Source: Parus major
Taxonomy: Eukaryota > Chordata > Aves > Passeriformes > Paridae
Length of the DNA stretch: 64,000 nucleotides
Assembly (NCBI RefSeq): GCF_001522545.3
Contig: NC_031769.1
Coordinates: 134,366,616 to 134,430,615, forward strand
Reading direction: 5' to 3'
Shown here: positions 11,386 to 23,640 of the stretch, piece by piece
How positions within the stretch are numbered: the stretch's first letter is position 1
How the letters are laid out: each line of letters starts with the position of its first letter
Translations under genes and position numbers: made by a program
The notes under the pieces: model-generated
Database searches by the model: none
What the model saw: only the letters and a program-made list of their open reading frames with translations
What the model was told of the DNA's origin: nothing

Positions 11386-13985
11386 GAATACCATTCATAA
11401 ACCATGATGCTTCCTTATACCTAACTCTTTTTTTCCCTGAAGATTAAGTCACTGATAAACATTTGGCAAAATATTGAGGATTCATATTCCTCATTTCTTT
11501 TTTTTTCCTTTGTGTAATCAAGAAAAAGTATTTTGGAGTGAGGAGGTGAAGAGGATTTACCCAACTAGGTATGCACAGTCATCGTGAAGATGAATAGTTG
11601 TCTATTTTTAAGAGCAAGTCAAAATTCTAGTAAAAATTTTAGCTTTCAATGTCTGATAGAAAAGTGAAACTTCAAATATTTATAGGTGGCATGGATGGTT
11701 AAAGAAAGAACCAAAAAAATTACAAGAGTCAAACCTAAATACTTCATTTATCAGATCTTTTGTGGAGCCTTTTGCTGTCATTGATTCTCTCTGAGCACCC
11801 TGTCTCTCAGGCTCTTTCTCTGAGAGAAATCCATATGTTGAAGGATGCTAACTTTTTTAATCATTCTGTTTTTTGATTAACTACAAGAGTACCCTGCAGG
11901 TTCTGTCGTTCTGTTCTAAAAATTACTTCCATTTTGCTTTTTTGGAGAATCTCTTGCCAGCTCTCTTTCACCTCTTTGGTAGATTTGATGCCATCTTTCA
12001 CAATCCTTAAAGCCAATGTCTCAGCAATAGATTAATGTTATCTTTTCCTCCTCTTTCTTTACCCTAACATTTTCCCCTTTATGTACGCATTACAACATGA
12101 CATTAATGAATTTAATCTTGTATTTTAAAACAACATTGTATATATTTGTTAACCTTATGAAAACTTATGGCTGAGATTCCTCAGATAAAATCAGTGATTC
12201 CAGGCTGAGGTCAAATATGACTATATGACCTTGATGATGGGTATGAATGAAACCATAATATGCAGACATCTGTGTATTACTCAGTTTTTCTCAAAGCATG
12301 TCCAGATATACTGGAAAAGACTTATTGAAGTGTATCATGTGGCTGAAACTCACAGCTGGCTTGATAGTCTAAAATGTGTTATCAGGCCAAACATTTTTCT
12401 CTTTATGAGACATCAAAGAGAGAGACATATAGCGCTTAAAGAGATGGATTGGAATTCAGTACTGTTAAATGCTGCAACTGCATACTTCAGAGAAAACACT
12501 GGTTATGTTTCCCTCTGCAGAAAAGAGTAGAAAAGATGGATTGATCAAAACATCATCAAAAAGAAAGTGAAACAGAAACCCAAGAACCATTTGTAGTGAA
12601 AACACGGCTATAGATAACTTTCTTCAAAATAATGTTAGGACTAGGATAGCTAGTCCTATCAACATGATAAGATGTAGTGTTTTAGAATACCAGAGAAGGG
12701 GAAAAAGATACTGTCATTTGTCTAATTTTTTCTGATTTTTAGTTCTAATAAAAATAGCTATGATTTGAGATCTCTGAACGCTGTTGCAACATTCTTTTTA
12801 CCTGAAACATTACTCAGTAAAGCAAGAGAGCTATATGAACAGGCTTCAGATTCCATGTCATTTCATATCAGCTGAAGCTGTGTGTAGAACGCATACTGGA
12901 TGTCATCTTCCTTAGACACTCACTTTTTACTGATTCTCAGCAATGCTGTAGGGAATGCAAGACCTACATGTTAAATGTCCCCTTCACCGGCAGACAGTGT
13001 GAAAGGAAGAGAGGAATATTTCATGTCTTCTAAATGATCAATAATTTGGTCATACTTTTGGAAACAATATAACTTTTGGTGATAATACCAATCTTTAAAT
13101 ATTACTTTTTAAAGTAGAGGATTTCTTTCCTAAGTCTATTCCATTTTGCATGTTCCAGCGTTTATATCAAAATAACTACAAAATATTGTAAAGGCAATTT
13201 CAGAATTGACAGGATTTTTGCTTCTCCCCTCCCCCTTTTTAGGCTTTCTGCCTGAGTGCACAAAAGTAGTAGTTTGTTTCAGACTCCTGTTACTGAAGTA
13301 CTGTGGGAGTAGTTGTTCATAGACAATTTTCTTTAAAGCATGAGCTTGGGTCAGGAAGACACATTGTTGATTCAGCGGACATTACTTCAGTATTTGGGAA
13401 AAATACAAAATAGTTAAAATAGCCAAACAAAAGTCTTTTACAGACATAATGATCCTTGAGCATTCTTAGTGTTGTGAAAAGCAGTGGCTGTGGATCAGAA
13501 TTAAATATATATGTATTTATTTTATTAGAACTTTACCTGTACAAGATAGCATATGTAGTATAATAAGCATAAGAATTTTGTAATTTTACAAAATAGTTGC
13601 TATTAATCGTTGTTATATTTATTGTTATTATTATATTATTATATGTTATATTATTGTTATTATTAGTGATCGTGGATTGTTTATTGTAATGTAAATTACT
13701 TCCTTAGAAAATGTTGAGATATCTTTATTTCTGTGAGAGCACCTCACATGGCTTTGGCTATCCCTGGTTTTCTTTAGAATTATCTGTATATTAAAAGAGC
13801 AAGACATGATATCAAAAATTACTACAAAGCTTAAGATTCACTCTACAATCTAATTTTTTTTTTTCCACTGGGAAACAAAAAGATAAGACATCAAAGAAGA
13901 AATGTGGCCTTAATCATCACATTCAAATTTTCTTGAAACTACTTCATTACTTGCCAGTTGTAGCAGGATCAGATGCAATCTCCCC
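11386..13985. other. unannotated AT-rich DNA
   Basis: No transposon is recognised. The 101-codon frame at 12225-12530 has no signal peptide or familiar domain, and I treat it as chance. An 8-bp inverted repeat (TCTCTCAG and CTGAGAGA, 11803-11827) and an ATT/TTA-rich patch near 13600-13670 are the only local structures. Confidence 0.55.
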
Positions 13986-13989
13986 AACA

Positions 13990-14371
13990 GGAAACTGGGG
14001 TTGTTCAGCCTGGAGAAAAGAAGGCTCAGGGAAGACCTTATCACTCTCTACAGCCAGATGAAAGGAGGGTGTAGCCAGATGGGGTTGGTCTGGTCTCTTC
14101 TTCCAACTGACCAGTGACAGGACAAGAGGAAATGACCACAAGCTGTGCCAGGGGAGGTTCAGGCTGGACATAAAGAGGAATTTCTTCACGGAAAGCATTA
14201 CTAAACACTGAAATGGAAAGCCCAGGAAGGCGGCGGAGTCTCCATCCCTGAAGGGGCACAAGAAATGACTGAATGTGCCATGGTCTAGTTGGCAAAGTGG
14301 TGGTCGGTCAAGGTTGGACTTAATGATCCCGAGGTCTTTTCCAGCCTAAATGACTCAGTGATTCTGTGATC
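13990..14371 (+). mobile_element. CR1 3' end, plus strand
   Basis: It opens with the conserved CR1 block GGGGTTGTTCAGCCTGGAG, which encodes the C-terminal GLFSLE-type motif. It continues through AGGAATTTCTTCACGGAAAG near 14178 and ends with AAGGTTGGACTTAATGATC and ATTCTGTGAT, the standard CR1 3' terminus. It is 5'-truncated, as most CR1 insertions are, and has no intact frame. The terminal octamer is present about once, without a longer tail. Confidence 0.9.
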
Positions 14372-14375
14372 TGTA

Positions 14376-17300
14376 CTCCTGATGCTGTTACAGTGGTAGT
14401 CAAGGGTAACTCTCACTGACTTTACAAGCATAGAACTGAATTTCCTAACTACAAGAGAAATTAAATAATGTGTGTCTATGACTCTCACAACTGTCTCAAT
14501 AATGTCTCTAATTGAGAAGAGGATCATGAAGTACTGCCTGCAGTATAGGCTTTTTCCTTAATTCAGAACAGAGTGCTGCCAGCTCTACACTGTATGAACT
14601 CTTTGCTGCTTTAGAGAGTTTGGAAAGTTTTGTTTTCGCTTTTTATGTATAGCTAAAAGTAAGTCTCCTCTGCTGTATAATTTAAATTTTTGTCTGCCAG
14701 AATTCAGTTATCCTGTTTTTGATAAATTCAAATTTTCATTTACTCTCAAGTTCTTTTTTCAAGTTCTTTTTGTTTTTTTTTCAAAGAAAACTTGTTGAAT
14801 TTTTCAGTTGGTTGGTTGGTTGGTTGATTTTGTGGTTTTTTTCTGAAGATATTTCACTCAAGGGAAATCTTCCATTGCACACAGTGCACATAGTGTTTAT
14901 TTTGTTGTGCCTTATATAGCCATCTACCACTGTCTCAGAAGGATTTTTATTCTAAAGCTTTCTCATAAACTGACAGGAATTGCACAATATGTAATTCATG
15001 ACCTTATTTTCATTTTGTAAGAAATATCTAGACATCTGATAGCATTTTGTATTTTATGCTAGTGGATCACAAACTGCTTTATAAACAAATAGAATACTAC
15101 CAGTTTAATACCCTACAGTAATCACTTAGTCAGCATTGACATACTGCACTCAGAGGTAAAACAGACCATTTAGAGTAAAAGTTGTAAAATACCACTCAGT
15201 AATTACCTCAGGATGATTTACCATAAGTATGCACATTTTCACTGACAAGATTAAATTTATTATAGCATTTGTGCCATATAAGTAGGATAACATCATTACC
15301 CAGCTTGACTCTTTGTCCTAAACACAGATCAGATAATTATGTCATGTGGATGTTTGCATAGTTGATTTGAAATAAGATACTGCTAGCAGTCCTCTGTCAC
15401 CATGTGCCATGAATGCAATGTTTTTGGAGATGTGGTATATTTTTGCACATCTCCCATACCAGTTTGGCATCAAAATATAACTCTTGACTCTCCAATAGAC
15501 TACACAAATCATCTTGTTCTCAAAGATGCTTTCTTGGCTTGCTATCACTGCATTTAATATAAGTTGTCTGAAAGCTGTGAAATTATATACTTGAAATTTT
15601 CATTTATCACTGATAGAAAGAAAAAGTATAATTAACTTCCTTAAGTTAGAAAAAATAAGTAAGTTACTTTCTTAAGTAAGAAAGAGAAGAGGATGAAGAA
15701 AGGAAGAACCTACATTGCAGAGTAATACTTTAAATCACACTGAACCTGTTTATCTTAGAAATTATATGAACATATGAGTTCATGTTAGGCATAGGCAGAA
15801 TATTTTCATACCCACTCTTCGTATTCAGATTATTTTTCAAAGAAAGCATGTAGAGAGTAGGTGCACCCAAATGCATATCTCAGTAGGAATGATCAAGATG
15901 CTAGGACATCAGGACACCCTCACTGCAGTTGGTCTGTAGTCCAAGCACCCATTCTGCAAGCAGAGCTGTAGGATATTGATCCATCTGGTAATTTAATTAT
16001 GGTTAATTACACAGTCCAGTAAATGTTGTTCCTGTCAGATGGCTAAAATTTCCTATCTGGCATGAAAAGCTAAATATGATTTTTTAATAACCTTACGCAT
16101 CTAACAATTTACCAGTTTCTACTGATTGAAAATGCTATGGTGTTTTTTTGCACAGAGCACTTGTTTCCCATGATTTTGGCTACAGCTTTTTTTCCCCTTT
16201 TTGGGTACTGTGCCAAATTCAGACACACACAGTTTCATAAAAGAATTTTTCAGAGCAACAGTAAAGAGAAAAATTGTAGAGACATTTTGTTTAAAATTAG
16301 TTAACAGTAGCCAAAGAAGAAATCGTTACCATACAATTTGCACAATTGGAACTGTGTAGCTCCAGAAAGCAAAGTTGAATGTAGGTTGGTTAATTTGTTT
16401 TCCAGTCTGACACCAAGCATTTGCGAGTAGATGAGGAGTGGATTTATGTAAAGTTTTTTCCAGTTTATTAGCAATAGGTTATTATTTAAATGCTAAAAGC
16501 CTAATTTCATTATGTTGAAGCAATATTCTGTGTATATTGAATTTGGGAACTTAATTATATCATAGTGCTTTAAGAAAAATAATTTTCCTTTTTGAGTCAT
16601 TTTCTACTGAAAAAAAAATTACCAAAATTATACATAAAGAGGATTTTCTTTCTTTCCTAAATAGCATATCTGTCTGGATTACTTTTTTGGGCCCTCTGGT
16701 AAAGTCAAGTGTTTTTGCAGCTGGTGCACTTGAAGTAATTAAGTGATGGGAATTCATCTTACCAAAAGAAAAATGAAGCCAATTAAGAGAATAAAAAGTT
16801 AATTTAAAATGTCATCCTCCACACAGTCAAATGCTAATGTTTTGTCGTGCAGAACCACTACAACTTGAAAGAGATGCATAGAAATATAATTATATCAGCT
16901 GAAATTATTTTAAATGAGCTTAGAGAGCTATTTCTGTTTTATATCTCTTTATAAAAAATAGAAGTCTTGTTATTCAATAGCAGTTATCTTATTATCTTTT
17001 TTTTTGTGAATTAATTACATGTGTCTTACTCTGCACAAACAAGTAATAATGCCTGCATTCCTACAATCTCTAATAAAGGAAGTATTCTTATGTTGCAGTG
17101 CACATGACAAAAGACTTCATCCTGAGATATTTTACCAGGAAGTTCAGTAATTGAACATGAAATAAAAAAAAACATTTCTTGAGCAACCAAAAAGTGGAAT
17201 TCAGCATGAAAATATTAAAATGCAAATCAGCTTTTAACCAAGAAGGTACATTAACAATATATGAACAGTTAAGAGCATTTGTTTAATGTATTCTGGTAAT

Positions 17301-18054
17301 GAAATTTATATGTTTGTGAAGTACCAAACAAATCTCTTTAATTATTTTAATAAGAGTTAATAAAAAAAGAAACCTGATGTTGGGGAAGGATCATGGGCTC
17401 TGGATTGGATTGATGGTATGAACTTTTTCTGATCTGTTGATGTCATTAAGAGAACAGAGACCAGGGGAGTGCAGTTTACTTATCACAAGGATGCATACAA
17501 AACTAACATTTTTAAATGTAGTTTTTACATATGCCTGGGGAATTTAGTGTCAGCTACTCAATAGATACTTAAACCCTCTCTACCCTGTGTGATGTTGACT
17601 CTAGAGAGGAACTGCCCATTCTTCCCTTTAGAACAAATAGAAACAAGTCTTGGAATACATACATATTATATATGTGTGTGTGTATGTGTATATATATAAA
17701 GCAATTGCATTTCTTCTTAATCAAACACTGTAAATGTAAATTTGGAAGTCAGGGTTTTTCTCTAGTTCACCTTCTGACTGCAAAAAATGTGAGCATACTG
17801 AACATGGAGATGTTCTCCTTTTGACAAACAAAAAGGTCTTGCAGCATCTGGCAGCATATCTGTGTCCCACTTTTGTACAGAGTTTCTTGGTGCCTTTGGA
17901 CAAATGTCTGTATAGAATATCCATTATTTCTTAAGGTGCATAGTCTTTGTTATAAAGAAGGGTAAAAAGTTCGATAATCAAAATTCTAAAAGGCACAAAG
18001 TTTATTAATTCATTTGCTGCACCATGGCTTTATGAATTTCCTGTTCAGGTACTG
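14376..18054. other. unannotated AT-rich DNA with short simple repeats
   Basis: No gene is recognised. The stretch includes a T-rich tract with five TTGG units at about 14750-14840 and a (TG)/(TA) microsatellite at about 17665-17700. Confidence 0.55.
17664..17700. repeat. TA/TG dinucleotide microsatellite
   Basis: Alternating TATATATG, TGTGTGTG and TATATATA segments form a short compound dinucleotide repeat. Confidence 0.85.
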
Positions 18055-18367
18055 AAAGTACTGCCTGTTCTACCTGTCCCTGCCCAGCCCAGGACTCCTC
18101 TCACATGGCCTGGGGTTAAAGACCCCTTTCCAGTGCCCCAGGACCCTCAGCCCCTGCCTCACCCTTGGCCCTGTCCTTGCCTGACCTCAGCACATCTGCA
18201 TCTCCAAGGAGTGTCTGAGCCCTGGGGCTGGGGTTACCCCAGTGCCCCAGCTGCCTGCTCCTGGCTGGGATGCTGGGACAGACCCTGAGATCCCACTGTG
18301 TGTTCCCCTGGAAGCAGCCATCCTCACTGAGCCCTGGCAACCTGCTGTTCAGCTCTACAGAGGACAC
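18055..18367. repeat. GC-rich island, copy 2 of an unnamed dispersed repeat
   Basis: This is a second abrupt GC-rich patch in AT-rich DNA. From about 18215 to 18275 it carries the blocks GGGGCTGGGG, CCCAGTGCCCC and GGGATGCTGGGA in the same order and orientation as the island at 1790-2086. Outside this core the two differ, so the family is old or loosely conserved. CpG is scarce, and neither CR1 nor retroviral LTR landmarks are present. Open frames on both strands are a composition effect. Confidence 0.5.
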
Positions 18368-21300
18368 AAAAATAAAATTCCAAAGATATTACTAAGCTGC
18401 TTGGAAAATTTAAATTATAATCATAGGTTCTAATTATGTTTTTAGTCAAATTAATAGATTAATTTAAAATATATTCATCTTTGAATGTGTTTTTCAAAAT
18501 ACGAATTCCTGAAATTTCATGTTTGAGTATTTTTTTTAATAGAATTTTCATTGTTGTTTATTTGATATTAAATAGAAACCAGTACTGTCTAACATGGGCT
18601 AAAATATGTGTACCATTTTCTAAACAGAATGTTTTTTTTTCATTGAGAACATATTTGAATTGCTGTTGGTTAAGGTTTCTACTTTCTTCTCAAGCCTGAA
18701 GTGTCATAGGACGATTCAGGTAGCTCTAAGTAGCAGCAAGTATCAGAGTTTGAAAAATCACAGGTTGTTTAAAGTATGTAATTACAATATAGTTTAAAAA
18801 ATATTCAAGTGATTCTTGATGGATTAAAATTAAAAGATGCAGAATAATAATCACTTGACATTAAATCTCACATTTTATTTACAAAAGTTTGGGGCTAGGT
18901 TTTGTGGTATGTTTTGAGAATTTTTGGGGGGAGAAGGACGTGAGAGTGGATTTGCTAGGTTTTTTTTACTGCAGCTTTTGAGCAGGGAAGATTTCCAAAG
19001 CATTGTATAAGTAGATATGAAAAATATATGGTCAGAACTCCTATGCATAGGAAAAAAAAAACCAAGCATTTTTACTGGTCTAAATATTCAAGTGCATGAC
19101 GTTGGGCTACTTTTTCCAGACATCATTGTATTCTATTAACAGACCATACCATAGGTGTTCAGATTTTGAGAGTCTATATGGGAACAACTCCATTTAAGAC
19201 GTGATGGGGAATATTTATAAATTTTGGGGGGTTGGGTTTTTTGTTTGTTTTCTGGGGTTTTATGGGTTTATTGTGTTATTGTTTCTATGGTGCTTTTTTT
19301 TTTTCCTTTTAATTCTGGTTTTGATTTTTCATTTTCTTCTTTCTGTAATCTCTTTGAGCCAATTCTGCCTGTCTTCCTGCCATCCAATTATAGCAAGACA
19401 CTTTGATTCTGTAATTAACAGTAATACTGGTGCAATTATTCATTCTATTAGCCATGCTCTGTATGTCTTCTAGGATATATAGATTGCAAAGAGTTTAAAC
19501 AGTAGAGGGGAAGCTCTGCCTCAGTCATCTGTGTCTAGGCAAGCAGCCTCCACTGAAATGGCTTCAACATCTTTTAAAGCGTGTCACTATTGCTAGATTT
19601 TCTGAACAGAGCCTTGTAAGACTGAATCACAGCTTTTAGATAAATATGCTATTATGACCATTAGTCATGTTCCAAGCACACTTCCTTCTAAATGTGCCAG
19701 ATAGATCAATGGATCACTGTAAAGTAAAGTAGAATTTGTCTTTATTTTAGATCAGTTCATTTTTTCTAAGATGATATTCTTGAAATCCTCCTCTGCCTTT
19801 CCCCCTTCACTATTTCTACATTTATAAGTCTGATCTGGATTAATAGTTGTCATGGTCTTGTCATAGAAATGATTTTCAAAGAGAGAGAAGGGTAGAGATT
19901 AATTAATCTTTATCACACTTAATTAACCTCACCTTAAACAGCAACATTAGTCAGCACTTATCCTTGGGAACCGAGACTTAGAAAGCTCTGATTACAGTGG
20001 TATTTCTTCCAGATTAGTGGAATGACAGAAAAATCATACATTGAGAAAACAAATTTAAATTGATTTCACTTGTGCATTAGCCCATTCTTTGGATATCGTT
20101 ATGATGGTAAAAGTAATAAGACTATTATTTTGAAAGGAAAAAAAGCAAACAAAAAACTAAAGATATTGTCTTAATGTGTCTTTCAGATCTTTGCTATATC
20201 ACACCTAATTTCAGACAGAAGATAAAATTTTAGAGGAAATCTGCACATTTCATTGGATCTAAAAGAGAGAAAAAATAAAAAACATCATCCACTGCAAACT
20301 TCTGAAAAAAAATCCGAACACCTCCTTTTCAGTGAGTGATCTAGTTCAGAAATGTGCATTAACACCAGGTAAATGTGGGTTCCACTTGGCACACACTTAG
20401 ATACATTCTGTACATGGCTATCTTTTTAAAAGTAACTGTCTTTTACCAAAAACTCTGTCAAGTGCTTTTCTTTCTCTGATTTCACTACAGAAAGGAAAGA
20501 TAAAAACTAGGTATGGGTCAAGAATTTTGCTCTGACTGCAAGGTAGAATTAACCTATCTATCCAATTAGAGTTTCAGTGTCTGGAATTTTACTCTATTGT
20601 AGTTTCAGCTATGCAATGTCCTTGAAGAACTGCTCTGACAGCTTTATGAGTAATTATCATTGACCCTCTAGTGTTTTCTTGAAAATTAAATTTCTGATCA
20701 CAATTATCTTCTAAGAACCATTGAAATCAGCAAATTTTGTGTTTGACTGCATTATGCTTTGTGGAAAAGGTGATAAACTCATGTGCAGTAGAAAACATGC
20801 AATTACCATTATTGTTAAGATGCTAATTTGACTTTTCTAAGATACAAAGGCATAATTAATTTTCATGTTTACTGGCTCACATTTATTTCTCTTACATTGT
20901 CAATGGAGAATTGTTATACTTCTTTTCAGTATGTTGAATAATAGAATAACAGAATTCTATTAACATAAATATGAGAATTTTTCCAGATTAATGCATTTGA
21001 AAAAATATGTCCATTGAATATCAGAACCACTAAGATTTCTTTCTAAGCAAGCTAGGTGATATCAATGAAGAGTGCTTCTTTTCATCTGGACAGTTTATTT
21101 AGATGGCAGATTGGTCTTGAAGAGACACTATGTAAAGGATTCTTAATATATTTTGTAATCTTCCCTACTCAAAAGGGCCTATTGAGTTGATACACAGAAA
21201 AAGCTATAGTTTCTAAGATGTATATCAGCAAACACTTAAATTGGCTGAACAATGTCATTAGTGATGACTTTACATGATTAGATTTTAAACAAGTGAAGCT

Positions 21301-22110
21301 TCTTTCATGCTGTGAAAACAGTATAGGTAAATATTCTGAAGAATTTGGTTTGCTGTTATTTTTAAGTCACAAGTTATATATTTGCCTCAACATCTTCTTT
21401 TAACTTGAATCAATCTTCAGAAATATTTCCTGGAGGATCTCAGTTCAAGCTTTTTGTTTTGTTCACATTAAGAATGTCCCAGCTGCAGTTACTATGCTTG
21501 GAGATGAATGTATTCAATAGCAGTCAGCAATAGCTCAACATTTTTATGCAGAATTTGGATGCTTAAGAATAGATGGTTAATAAGGATGGTTAAGAAATTC
21601 TGTGAAACATGGGAAACATCTTGATTTTTTCAAAGGGGTTTTTCAGCCTGAATTTTGCTGGGGCGGTTCAGGGATCAGAGCCCATTGATTGATCTTTTTT
21701 ATTGCTAGTCTTTTCCTGAAGGTCTTAGGCAAATTTTTTTCCCTTTTTTAAAAAAACTTGAGTAGCAGTAAAAATGCAGATAGAACTTATGTCTTTTTAA
21801 CAAATGGTTAAGCTTTCAGAAGTAAGTGTGGACTCTATGACCCTCAGCAGAGCATTGGGCTCTGAAAAGAAAGTAGCTAAAGATGAAAATATGATGATCC
21901 AGCTTGTAAAATCCAGTATTTTATGTAGAGTCAATACATGAAAACTATTTTCAATCCTGTACACAGGAAGGGAAGTGCTCCACAGATCTGTGCATTGTGT
22001 TTGTCAGGCACAGTGGAGATGCAAGGAAGGAATGCAGTCTGTGCTGGCTGTGTTGTCAATGCAAAGAAAGTAACTCATCTAGAGGTTTGCACTTTCCCTT
22101 TGGAGAATCA
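18368..22110. other. unannotated AT-rich DNA
   Basis: No transposon or gene is recognised. A G/T-rich low-complexity tract lies at about 19218-19315, and a 14-bp perfect palindrome (AGATTAATTAATCT) at 19896-19909. Confidence 0.55.
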
Positions 22111-22405
22111 AACATAGAATCTTTAAGATTGTAAAAGACCTCCAAGATTATTGAGTCCAACCATTCACCCATCACTCCATTCATCACTAACCATATCCCC
22201 TAGTGCTGCACACATCTTTTGAACACTTCCAGGGATGGGCAGCCTATTCCATTGTCTGATCAGGACTTCAGTGAAGAAATATTTCCTGATATCCAATCTA
22301 AACCTCCCCCGGCACTTGAGGCCATTTTTTCTGGTCCTGTCACTTCATACCTGGGAGAAGAGACTGCCCCCTACCTTGCTACATCCTCCTTTTAGTTGTA
22401 GACTT
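22111..22405 (-). mobile_element. CR1 3' end, minus strand
   Basis: The plus strand starts with ATAGAATCTTTAAGATTG and AAAAGACCTCCAAGATTATT, the reverse complement of the CR1 3' terminus. It continues through a GTCCAACCATTCACCC block, CACTTCCAGGGATGGGCAGCC near 22226 and AAATATTTCCTGATATCCAATC near 22277. It is 5'-truncated near 22405. Another minus-strand CR1 piece lies 580 bp to the right and could be from the same original element, but the DNA between does not look like CR1. Confidence 0.9.
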
Positions 22406-22987
22406 ATAAGCTGTTAAATGTTAGCATCAGCATTATCCTTTCCACATGTTCTTCTTGCTCACATTTGATTTTTATGGTATTTTTAAAGCAACCTTCTTGT
22501 TAAGCAAAAGTTAACTTATAATGATTTAAGAAAACTAATTTAGAACAACAACCTATCCTATATGAGATATAAACCTCAAATTGAAATTTCAATTCTTAGT
22601 GCTATTTGGGGTTCAGTCACGGTCACAAATATTAAATGTTTCTTTGAAGTTAGAAGTAAGTGATTGCTATTCCTTTAAAACATTACATCTGGCATTATTT
22701 TATAATCACTTGCTCTCTGGTTATTTTTGCCCATTTTGAGGGGAAGTGATCAGATACTGTTTGGAAGGGGTGATAAGTATGCTGACAGATTTGAACAGCA
22801 AAGAGTAGAAAAGCCACAATTTTTTTTAATGCTTCAGACTAAAACCTACATTTTTCACTCATTCTGTCAGCATGTACCTTTATAAATGTTTCAGTTCACT
22901 CACCACCACCACACACCATCCCTCCCCCCAGCAGGACTGGGGAGAGTATCAGAAGAGTAAAAGTGAGAAAACTCATGGGTTTTGACC
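22406..22987. other. non-CR1 spacer between two CR1 pieces
   Basis: AT-rich DNA without CR1 motifs, including a CACCACCACCACAC stretch near 22902. It separates two same-strand CR1 segments. Confidence 0.5.
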
Positions 22988-23640
22988 AGGATTGCTTTGA
23001 CCTTCTTGGCCATACTGTTGGCTTATTGTCATAAAACACATTGTCATATGTTTTCCATCAACATCCCCAGGTTCTTCTTCATGAAGCTGCTTCCCAGCAG
23101 GTCAGCCCCCAGCCTGTACTGGTCCATGGGGTTATTATTCCCCAGGTGCAGGACCCTGTGTTTGCCTTTGTTGAATTTCAGAAGGTCCTTCTCTTCCCAT
23201 CTCTCCAACATATCAATGTCCCTCTGAAGGGTCACACAGACCTCTCAGATATCAGCCACTCCTCACAATTTTTTCATCCCTGAACTTGCTGAGGAGGCAC
23301 TCTACTCCCACATCAAAGTCCTTGATGATCAAATTAAATAACACTGAGCCCTGAACTCTGGGGACACCACTAGTGACAGGCCTCAAACTAGACTCTGTAC
23401 CATTGATCACAGATCCCCTGGGATCTGCCATTCAGCCAGTTCCCTGTCCCATCCATCCTACTGTCCACTCATTCAACCCACTCTTCCTGAATTTGCCTAT
23501 AAGGATTTCACAAGAGACAGTGGCAAAAGCCTTGCTGAAGTCAAGGTAAACAGTGTCCACTGCAAATGCATTTACTGCTTCCCATGGGCCAGCAAGTATT
23601 GTCATCCACAGGAAAGCAGGGCTCCATCATGCATAACAAT
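22988..23640 (-). mobile_element. CR1 fragment, reverse-transcriptase region, minus strand
   Basis: On the minus strand this spans much of CR1 ORF2 reverse transcriptase. From 5' to 3' it has a YLDFSKAF-like start near 23550, a TSGVP-type segment near 23375, a KFRD-like remnant of the active-site region near 23270, and a thumb/connection stretch at 23044-23235. Several frameshifts and lost bases break it, and the QGSVLGP block is damaged. It ends near the start of the fingers region and lacks endonuclease. Confidence 0.9.
23044..23235 (-). pseudogene. CR1 reverse-transcriptase thumb/connection remnant
   Basis: This 63-codon frame includes RDIDMLERWEEKDLLKFNKG and then HLGNNNPMDQYRLGADLLGS. 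This is the conserved CR1 segment downstream of the polymerase catalytic aspartates. In a live element it would be part of a protein of roughly 900 or more residues that nicks the target and copies the RNA template. Here it is an isolated island between frameshifts and cannot be functional. Confidence 0.85.

Noticed and set aside
12225..12530. 101-codon plus-strand frame
   Set aside because: No motif, no splice or promoter context, and no repeat identity. The length is within chance over 64 kb and six frames.
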